Assembly: GCF_014805685.1 (NCBI RefSeq)
Contig: NC_060885.1
Span: 22,803,632-22,867,631 of the forward strand
DNA from: Silurus meridionalis
Taxonomy: Eukaryota > Chordata > Actinopteri > Siluriformes > Siluridae
Length of the DNA stretch: 64,000 nucleotides
Direction: 5' to 3'
Under the pieces are notes generated by a model. That model was given only the letters and a program-made list of their open reading frames with translations. It did not search any database and had not been told where the DNA came from. This document shows positions 55,440-64,000 of the stretch, in pieces; the first letter of the stretch is position 1; each line of letters starts with the position of its first letter. Made by a program: the position numbers and the translations under genes.

Positions 55440-57080
55440 TGGTTTCATTACTCTTTTTTTTCTAGGCAGTTTTACTACTGGGCAAGTGTGTGTAGTTTTT
55501 TGGGGTAAGAAAGAGATACATATTTGTCCTTTTGTCTTTTTTTTTAAACTCCATCTCTTTGTGTGACTATGTGCTACAGCTTGCATTCTCTGTTTTGGAA
55601 ATGTGAATTTGAAGGAAGTCGCCAGCTCTGAACTGGCAGTTCCTCCCATTTCCTCCTGCTTTGTTTTCTTTTTCAATGTAAGAATCAGAAATATCTGAAT
55701 CAGCCAATCCAAAAATGAAATCTTTGTAGTTGGGGAGTGAATGGAAGTCTGCTTTTCGTTCGCAACCTACTGACTATGGGAAGGAAGAGGCTCACAAAGA
55801 CTCAAGGGTTGTTATGGTTGAGATGTGCACGTTTGCCCTGGAGCAGCTCCACGTTTGGGCTTGTAGCTGTGTATAAAAATTCCCTGAGGAAAAACGAGCA
55901 GGAAAAAGAAGTCCCTTGTTGTTAAATTGTTTTTGTTATTTTCAATAATTTCTCTTCCAGAGTTTCTCTTTTTAGCCCGTATTTAGAGCCAGGATAAATA
56001 GGAATTAGGCAGAGGCTTGTTCTCACCGGCCTTGCTTAAGAGCTTCCACCAAACTCTGTGCCTGAAAAATACCACCAAATCCATGGGGTACGGAAGGATA
56101 GGGTAAAATTGGATCTGAATCTGATTATCTGAAAATCTGATTAAATAATTAGAAGTCTGATGAAACAGTTATAAAAAATGGAATTAAACTATTACAGGAA
56201 AATCATGTACAATAGCATTATAAGGTTTAAGGGGGACAAGGGACATTTCATATCCTAGTTATCCAATACACTGTATTTATACAATATACTAATTTCAATA
56301 AAAAATAACAAACTGTGATTATTCTTATAAATGACAAAAGAAAAAAAAAACAGGATTAAATTATAAAACATCAAAAACCTTTGAATTTAAACAAATTTGT
56401 TCCTTGGTCTTTGCGTAAACGCATCAAACTAGTGTGATGTGGGATTTCCATTTTCACAAATGGCTCCAGCATACTTACCTTCATAAACACATAGGGGGAA
56501 AAAAACGACATGGGACGTGAGACATGCGTCATAGTTCAAACAGAACAAGGACAATAAAGGGGACAATAATAAAAAAAACACAAAGAGGAGGGGTGGTTTG
56601 GCTAGACCAACGTCCAGCAGACATCACAGTAATGAATGACTCTACAGACAACACAAGGAGGAAAATGTCTGGGGTGTGTGCTTGGGTGCCTATTAGCATT
56701 CGGCGTTCCCACAGGTTAAATGAGGTCATGGTCCACTCTGACCCCTTTTTACAATAAGGTCTTCAGCAAAGTTTAAACGATTTTTCACACTTACATTTTT
56801 CACATCATTGAATCCAGTCAGAAATCCTGAAGCACAAGACCGGATGCTCCTTTTAAACATATTTAAACTAGCTGAGGAGGACCTGCAGGAGATCACATGC
56901 TACACTGCTGCTAAATTACAGCTAGTAAAGTGCTGCCCTTCTTTACAGAACACAAAGCCAACGGGCGATGAAATATATAATAAATCAAGAACTATATTAG
57001 TAAAAATTTCCTTGTGGCTCTTTTTATTTTTTGTTTTTGTGTTTTCTCTTTTGAGTGGTGTTTCTTGTGATGCGCTTTAA
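55440..57080. other. no gene seen
   Basis: Frames such as 56808-57080 (+) and 55278-55712 (-) show no recognisable family. AT-rich with A-runs near 56340. Confidence 0.4.
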
Positions 57081-58600
57081 CAGTTTCTCTCAGTTGCTGT
57101 GGAGCATTTCTTGAATCATTTCTTGAATCAAGAGGCCACCAGAAGAAGACAGATTTCATTCCGGCGAACTCTCTCCAGATCTCCTGGGAGCAGCGCAACC
57201 ATAGCATCCAGCCCGAGAGGGGCTGGGTGAGTGAAGGAAAACCAGAGGGGATAATGTGAAGTCTTTTGCGTCGCAAACAGGTCCATTTGTGTTCTGTAAA
57301 ACTTCCTCCATATCTGCTCACCACTTCTGGGTGGAGACTCCGTTCTCCGGACCTCAGCCCTCGCCTCGAAAGGGCATCTGCTCCCTGGTTTAGGCACCAT
57401 GGAACGTGTACTGCCCTCACCAAGATCAGCTTTCCTTGGGCCCACAGGAGTATCTGATGTTCCAGCTTGTATAGGAGGTAAGATCGCAGACCACCTTGAT
57501 GGTTGATGTAGGAGACCACAGATATGTCCGCACGGATCAGCACATAGTGGCCTGTCAGGTCTGAGAGGAAATGTCTCAAAGCCAGAAGCATGGCAAGCAT
57601 CTCTAGGCAGTTGATGTGCCATAGAAGATGAGGCCCTTTCCATAGACCATGGGCGGAGCGGGCACTCATGACTGCCCCCCACCCCACGAGGGATGCGTCT
57701 GTCGTTAATGTTATCGTTATCGCTGCATGACCTTGATTGTGCAGAGAGGGTCCTATCTGGGGGAACCTTCTGTCCCTGAGCCACCACTAAACGGGTCTTA
57801 TGGGCAGGAGGTCAAGTGGTACCACGTTAGACTCAGCTGCCATTAAACCCAGCAGTCTTTGAAACTGACCTTCTCTCACTCTCTTGACGGCTGTGAGTAT
57901 TGATTTAACTTGAGCAGGAGAAAACTGCGCCCGCATAACGGTTGAATCCCACACTATGCCTAGATAGCTGTTTCTCTGTACTAGAGAAAGTACACTTTTC
58001 TGGGTGTTCAGTCTTACCCCCAATTCTTTAATAGTGGTGAGAACGACCTCTCAATGCTGGACCATTGACCGCTCTAATTGAGCTAATATCAACCAGTCAT
58101 TGATATAGTTCAATATATAAATGCCCCGGAGTCTCAGAGGAGCTAGAGCTACATCCACACAGAGTGCAAGGCCAAATGGAAGGACCCAATATTGGTAAGC
58201 TTCGGCCCTGAAAACAAACCTTAGGAACCTCTTATGTAAGAGAAGGATGGATATGTGGATGTAGGCGTCCTTTGATCTATCATGACAAACCATACCTCTG
58301 ACCTTATTTGGGACACAACCTGTTTCAAGGTGAACATCCTGAACCTAAACCTGATTACTCAGCGGTTCAGCTGACACAGATCCAAAATAAGATGAATCCC
58401 CTATACGTCTTGGGAACTATGAAGTACCAGCTGTAAAACCCAGACTCTCTGTCTAGCCGAGGGACCACTTCGATGGCCTGCTTTTTTAAGAGAGTATTCA
58501 CGTCTTCTTGGCGAGACCCTAACTGAATCGTGTAGCCTCTCTCTACAGTATGCAAGACCCATTGAGACATGTCTGGCAGGTGTTTGCAGGCTGTCAGATA
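56992..58600 (-). pseudogene. DIRS RT/RNase H relic
   Basis: Minus strand, several frames. RT: YFIVPKTYRGF region (58400-58440), LPFGLALCVDVALAPLRLRG, then ILNYINDWLILAQ where the YxDD box reads YIND (first catalytic Asp changed), and MGVRLNTQKSVLSLVQRNSY (57960-58023). RNase H: HINCLEMLAMLLALRHFLSD, LIRADISVVSYINHQGGLRS, VRAVHVPWCLNQGADALSRR (57330-57640). It ends with ERVRRNEICLLLVAS at 57130-57175. Frameshifts at about 57780 and 58030. Confidence 0.88.
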
Positions 58601-60078
58601 GTCTTTTAAGGGAATCAGTCTCGAGAGACTGACTTCCTATGTGCCTAGAGTCCCAGGGACAGTGCCCTGAGGCTGCTCTAGCAGCCTCCTGAGAGGCGTC
58701 AAGCCTTCCAAATCCGCTATGTTTAAAATCAGGGAGACACTTGCTGGAGATCTCTGTGCCCTGAAACACCTTATGTGTCAGGGTTAACGAGCCGAGCTCC
58801 TGAGCATGCAGAGGAGGGACAGGCACCATATAATAAGGTTAACTTCCTAAAAGGGGCATCCAACAGAAAATCTCTCTCCCTGTCAGAGCCACAGGTGCCT
58901 TTTAGTGGCTACCAGGGCTGACATGGACCCGCCTAGCGGTCTCTTTGGTTGCCCTGAGAGCCAGGTCTGAAGCACAACGCAGCTCTAAGACATTGTTATC
59001 GGCCACACTCACTCCCACATCTAGCTTTCACAGCAGGTCAGCCTGATAAGCCTGCAACACAGCCATGGTGTGCAGGCAGAGAGCAGCTCGACCCCCTGCC
59101 ATGTAAGCCTTGCCAACCAAAGCCGAGGAGGTCTGAAGGGGCTTGGTGGGCAATACCGAGGACTTGACGGACCTTGAGGATCATCCCATAACCACAGAAA
59201 TGGGGCGAATATGGGCTGCTCCAGGATCTGTATCTGGTGTGCAGGTCCAGGAAAAAGGCAGACCCTGGCGCAGAGGTAGAGGGGCAGGTCGCAGAAAACA
59301 CTCTGCGGATGCTGTTTCTGCTCTTCAGCTGGCCAAGTGAGATCCAGCTTGGCAACAACACGAGTCACTGCCTCTAGCAGCTCCTTGAGATGGACTGGCT
59401 GTGAGGGAATGTCAGCAGGTTCGCCAACATCTACTCCCTCCCCTACTAGGAGGAAGAGAGGTGGAGCACAGTGCTCTCTTCAGAGGGGAAAGAAACTACC
59501 AAAAGGCATGCTTCTGAACCCATGGATCTGGCAGGTGGGAAATGAGAAAGGGACAAGCTTACCTCCAATCCTTTTGCCACATCCATCTGCGAGCCCTAAG
59601 ACCTCAGTCGGCGCTTCGCCTCGGCAGATCCAGAACTGCAAGAGGAGAGTGCTCTATGAAAGCGGAGCGTCCGCATAGACATGTGGATGCAGTGCGAACA
59701 ACAGAGCATGCTCTGCTCCAAAGCAAGCGACACACAAACTGTGTGTATCTCCCCGTGATAAAGCGGGGCCAAGGAGGAACACACAGCCAGAAGGATAACC
59801 TGCTTGCAATCTTTTTTTTTATTTTATTTTACTACTTACCGGTACTTACCTGTCCTCTTGAGACAGACACACACAGAGCACTTCCTGAACAAACAAAAGC
59901 TTACGCTGTCTCTACCACATGTGCTTTTATAGGTTCCTGGTCGTGATGTCACCCCGTCAATTACGCTTCGCCTTTCCGTTGGACAGATTACACATGTGGT
60001 TCAGAGCATGTTCACATGGAAACTTTCACAAAGCGTTGCTGATGCAGCTCAAGTTCCTGAAGGGGAACCAATGGTGTT
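57085..60078 (-). mobile_element. DIRS-like retrotransposon (gag, RT, RNase H), 3'-truncated
   Basis: It reads right to left. The 5' terminal arm at about 59960-60070 (minus: TTGAGCTGCATCAGCAACGC, CCATGTGAACATGCTCTGAA) matches the terminus class at 9.1, 10.1 and 63.6 kb. Then gag, RT and RNase H follow. The tyrosine recombinase and right arm are missing beyond 57085. Confidence 0.85.
58690..59200 (-). pseudogene. DIRS gag relic
   Basis: Minus-strand pieces HTMAVLQAYQADLL (about 59030-59080) and ASDLALRATKETAR (about 58930-58975) are typical of the conserved gag block of fish DIRS elements. Stops interrupt it, and the upstream 59200-59950 part is unassigned. Confidence 0.7.
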
Positions 60079-60079
60079 T

Positions 60080-61840
60080 GTAATGTATTTTAAATATTGC
60101 ACTCATATTCTTTCTCATTGAGTAAGTTACATTTAGCTCAACCAAAAGTGTTAAATATTACATTCATTAACAAACATGTACTAACGCAATTAAGGTAGCC
60201 ATTGTTCACATATGAATTCATGTGACTCATGGGGTAGTTAAGGTTAGTTCTTGATTAGCATATGCCTTAACTAATAATTAGTTCTTTAAAAAAAATGTAT
60301 TTGTTTACATATTAGTACATGCTTTTTTATGTACTGTTATAAGTGTAACCAAGACATATTTACAAAAAAAAAGAACTTGAATAGAAATGTAAATGTAACC
60401 TTCTTTCTCAATTATACTTTTTCGGGATTTATCATGTGCATGGGGAAATTAATTGATGAGAGGTTACTAAAATTGTAAATCAGGATGCATACACAAAACT
60501 AAACTAAACTCCGGACATGCAACTCTGGCTAGAGTGCGGAGAGGCCTGGTTAGCTTGAGTATAGCTATACTGCGTTCATTTGTTTTTTTTTCGTGTGAGC
60601 AAAAACTCCCATGCACATGTACTTAAACACCATAACCCTTATTTGGGAAACAAATCAAATCAGAGAAAATCACACCAAATCACACACTCTTAAATATCAG
60701 ACCACAAATATTGAATGTTAAACATCAAAATGTATTTGTATTATTTTTTTTTAGAACTAGATGAGTACCTTTTCAACATGTCTTTGTAATTTACATAAAA
60801 TAAATGAACAATACCCCGGGGTTTATTTCTACTTATAAGTTTCATCAGTTTTGTGGTACCACAACGTTGGCGCGCTTGTTTGAGCTCAGTTGCAATCTTC
60901 CCAAAGAATATTGTCTGTACTCACGGTTCCTTGGTAACAGAAAGATTATAGTGACCATCTATCCAAACTGTTCCATCCCATGGTGAAATACGCAATGAAG
61001 AAACCCGTCATGAAGCTCCGTCTCGTCCACGTGCAAAAGACAGACACCTCCGGCCTACAGCGTGAATCCTGAGCACATGTACTGTAGCAGCATCCGATGC
61101 ACATCAGAAACTCGGTGGCAAAGTGGGTTTCTAGCTATGTATTAGCATTTCGCACATGGCTATAGGCTATGGCGTTAGCTCCACTTCGGTAGAAATTCCG
61201 TGGCCGATTCAACCAGCTCCAAAACAATGCTCACTCTCCCGTTTTACCAAAGTTACACACTGACAAAAGAAACAAATAATCCCTCACTCTTAACTTTGAT
61301 AACCAGTAATGTAATCAATCCTACAAAACTTACAACTCTCTCACAGCCATCTCTCGGTGTGTGTTTTCTTTTTCCCGCCCCCTCAATAATCCGATCGGTT
61401 ACCATACTGCTCTCTGGATGGCACCCATTGGATAACAAATAAAACTGACAATCAAAACTGGCCCATACTTCAGAATATACAGTATATCTGTTAACAGAAC
61501 ACAAAATAAACAATATATAAATTTAGCAGGGTGCTACATAAAGAAGAGAAGCTTGACAGAGTAACAACTGGTTTAACCATTTTGCATTCAATGACTTATG
61601 CAATGAACTGATGCTGAGATGTTTTGGGGATAAGACTATTCAGATGAGAACCAGTATAATATATTTTGATCAACATGACAATCAATTGATAATGTAGGAA
61701 ACAGCAGACGATTATACACAATCAATTTAATGAATGTACCAAAGCATTCACAATTTGTTCAAAGCAACAAGAAATTGCTTTTATGATGTGCACAAGTGAC
61801 AAGAGTTTAAAGTCTACAGTTTAACCTGTTTAAAGCAGTG
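60080..61840. other. no gene seen
   Basis: The 80-residue plus frame at 61200-61442 has no recognisable family. GC-richer stretch 60950-61210 could be regulatory or an old element; no support either way. Confidence 0.35.
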
Positions 61841-63170
61841 TTGCATTTTAGGATTGGTGGATGCCAACCACTGTAAACACGAAGAAGACGCACTGTAGGT
61901 GTGTTTCCGTTTATTCAAGTATGTGCGGCAGTAATGGCGAGTCAAGGCGAGAGCAAGACGAGTTTCTCAAAGTGGAAATATGCTAATTATTTCACTTTAG
62001 TTGAGCATAAAACCTTTTAGTCAAATGTAAGCTGTGTCTTTCTGGTTCGAAGGTCGTATCTACTGCGATAAATAGCAACTCCAATCTGTCGAAGCAACTC
62101 CATTAAACTACTACTATGTTGTACATTGTTGATTTTTAATGGCTTAACACAACAGGTTTTATGATGCAAAAGACACTTTAGTTTTTGATTCTGAAAATAT
62201 TATTCAGCTTGTTCTGTTAATTATTTCTGAAATCATTGTCATATATTCAGTTTGTGCTGGTCTGACTTAAATAAAATAGTGTTTAAAAATTACTTTGTGT
62301 TTAAGGTAGTTTTGTGTTTGTATAGACCTTAACGCCATAAAAGGGCATTAATGGGTACATTAAAGAACATTCTTTAAAAAAGTTACTTTTAACAGTAACA
62401 CATTACTTTTTGGTGTAAGTAATCAACAAAGTAATTGAGATACTTTTTAAATGAAGTAACTAGTAACTGTAACCAGTTTCTATTTCTTATTAACTAGCAC
62501 AACACTGGTCACGAATGAAGGCGAGTGAACAGCATCAGATCAACTAGTAATCAACTACTTATCTAAAAGAGGTCAAAGGTGAATCTTGTGAACCTTCAAT
62601 TTTATGATTGTATACAGTGAACAAAGAATTATAAATTCTGAAAATGGATTAAACAAATAAGAAACAAGGATTTCTGAAATAAATAACAAAACAAGCTGAA
62701 TAATATATTTACAGCTTAAGTATGAAAACTATTAACAATGTACAACATAACACCAGGTTAGCTTATAGCTTCGTCGAGGCATGGAGTTTCTGGAGGTGTT
62801 TCGACAGATTGGAGTTGCTGCTATCGCAGTAGATACGACCTTCGAACCAGAAAAACACTTTGTGAAAAAAAAAGGTTTTGTCTTTATGCTCAACTAAAAC
62901 TAAAATAAACTAAAACATGGCCACAGTGTGTCTTCTTCGTGTTTACAGTGGTTCTCATCCACCAATCCTACAATGCGTAGCTGCTGTAAACAGGTTAGAC
63001 TGTAGGCTACAGCCAAAATTAATTAATTTTATAAAAGTAATGGACACCGCACCATACGGTAACGGTAACGGAGTTACTTTATTTAAAAAGTAATGCGTTA
63101 CAGTATAAGTTACTGTCAAAATTAACTGCGTTATTATTACTAGTAACGCGTTATTGCCCAACACTGGTCC
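61838..63170. mobile_element. long inverted repeat, probable hAT-type element
   Basis: The left arm 61850-62098 and right arm 62770-62987 are inverted copies with blocks such as AGGATTGGTGGATG, CCACTGTAAACACGAAGAAG, CTGGTTCGAAGGTCGTATCT and AACTCCAATCTGTCGAA. Outer and inner flanks carry AGTAACGCGTTATTGCCCAA-type sequence (63148) and CTAGCACAACACTGGTC (62496), the 'CAGTGTTGGG' class of hAT ends. No transposase seen. Confidence 0.7.
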
Positions 63171-63440
63171 TACATGTGCTGTCCCTCTAATAAACTAATT
63201 TCTAATCCTGTCCATCCTCATCACCCACAATAAAAATCTTAAATTCTTTAGCTCCGCTACCTCCAGCTTCACCTCCTTTCTTTTAGTCAGTGCCACTGTC
63301 TCTAAACCATACAACATAGCAGGTTTTCCACAGTCCTATAAACTTTCCCTTTCACTCTTGCAGATAATCTTCTAGCACAAACCACTCCTGCCACTCTTTT
63401 CCACCCACTCCACCCTGCCTGCACTCTTTTCTTCACTTCT
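63165..63440 (-). pseudogene. RTE-type LINE ORF2 C-terminal fragment (copy 3)
   Basis: Reverse reading gives sequence parallel to 42790-43010 (CTGTCCCTCTAATAAACTAA, CTCCGCTACCTCCAGCTTCA, CCATACAACATAGCAGG on the plus strand). It is more degraded and lacks the 3' tail. Confidence 0.8.
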
Positions 63441-63534
63441 CTAATACATTCTAATCATATATCATACAGTCTAATCAGTCAAAATTTAAGGCAGGCTGTC
63501 ACTAGCAGGGTGTCATGATGTCGTGACTGGCTTC

Positions 63535-64000
63535 AGCTTCTGTAACCGAGAAGGAAGCGCTGGAGGGACGCCGAAGGTGTGGCATAGAGAAGCGTGTCTC
63601 ATTCCCTCAGGGAACTAAGGTTACATATGTAACCTAGAGATGTTTCCTTTTAGGAACTCGAGCTACATCGGAACGCTTTGGGAATGAGAGTCCAATACCA
63701 CCACACTGACCAGTCCCTGATTAGTGTGAATGAGCACAGCTATGTCGAAGGACAGAGGTGCCAGGAGTGGCACAAAGGTCAAGGTTGCAAAACCTTGCAA
63801 ATTTAAGTGGTGTGGACCAGCATGCAGCATCGCAGAGGTCTTGGAGGGAGAGTGAGCTCTGACGCTGAATAAAGCTGGGATACCAGAGGACCCGCAAGAA
63901 GACGCTATAGAGTCAACAATCCATTTGCTGAGCATCTGCTTATGAGCAGCAAGGCCTCTCTACGGAGGGCCATAGCAGATAAACAATTGTTCCGACTTCC
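63535..64000 (-). mobile_element. DIRS-like element, tyrosine recombinase end and terminal arm, runs off window
   Basis: The arm at 63590-63690 (CTCAGGGAACTAAGGTTACA, TATGTAACCTAGAGATG, TTTAGGAACTCGAGCTACAT) matches 10040-10110 and 10285-10330. To its right the minus strand reads degraded recombinase C-terminal sequence; FICYGPPS at about 63960 corresponds to FVCYGPH in the 9-10 kb copy. The remainder is beyond base 64000. Confidence 0.7.

Noticed and set aside
59021..59368. Two overlapping 107-115 residue minus-strand frames as a separate gene
   Set aside because: They fall within the gag part of the DIRS relic and are short open remnants in wrong frames.
1..64000. CRISPR array, phage, plasmid or bacterial operon
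   Set aside because: No spaced direct repeats, no prokaryotic gene layout, and spliced vertebrate coding sequence throughout. The repeated units found are microsatellites and eukaryotic transposons.

Overview
This is nuclear DNA from a bony fish, most likely a teleost. The evidence is one vertebrate-type multi-exon gene with GT-AG introns, embedded in Tc1, mariner, hAT, DIRS, RTE and L2-like elements, a tRNA-Glu-derived SINE and long (CA)n/(TA)n arrays. The density of Tc1 relics would suit an otophysan such as a catfish, but that is a weak inference. Nothing bacterial, plasmid or phage is visible.

The only host gene I can support is srbd1 (S1 RNA-binding domain-containing protein 1, the eukaryotic relative of bacterial Tex), on the minus strand. 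Thirteen exons run from the start codon at 40130 down to 14567. They join in frame with correct splice sites into about 604 residues, roughly 60% of the usual protein of about 1,000 residues. They cover a charged linker, the Tex N-terminal region and the first part of the YqgF/RNase H-like fold. The rest of that fold, the helix-hairpin-helix region and the S1 domain must lie beyond base 1, so the last visible intron is longer than 14.5 kb.

Everything from 1 to 40130 outside those exons is therefore srbd1 intron. It holds two mariner deletion derivatives (1.2 and 4.2 kb), a Tc1 nested in another Tc1 (4.9-7.5 kb), a mini DIRS-like element inside a second inverted-repeat element (8.7-11.0 kb), more Tc1 relics (11.8, 14.9-16.2, 25.9-26.9, 27.8, 34.3-35.6 kb), several MITEs, a GAATA pentamer array (21.5-22.1 kb), a hAT relic (28.4-29.5 kb), non-LTR tails (23, 25, 31, 32 kb), and in intron 2 an RTE fragment plus a DIRS-like element (35.9-39.7 kb).

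From 40131 to 64000 no host exon was recognised. This side is upstream of srbd1; in human the next gene is PRKCE, but none of it is visible. It contains SINE and LINE pieces, three RTE 3' ends in the window as a whole, a diverged duplication (41.7 and 43.7 kb), a Ty3/gypsy relic (49 kb), a broken L2-like LINE (50.7-51.7 kb), two tRNA-Glu SINEs with clear target-site duplications (53.2 and 54.0 kb), a gag-RT-RNase H DIRS relic on the minus strand (57.1-60.1 kb), a long inverted repeat (61.8-63.0 kb) and the end of a DIRS element running off the right edge (63.5-64.0 kb). Every transposon coding region I read is broken. I found no new gene system. The best leads are the SINE/RTE tail sharing, the nested and deletion-derivative elements, and the hairpin in a 159-bp srbd1 intron.
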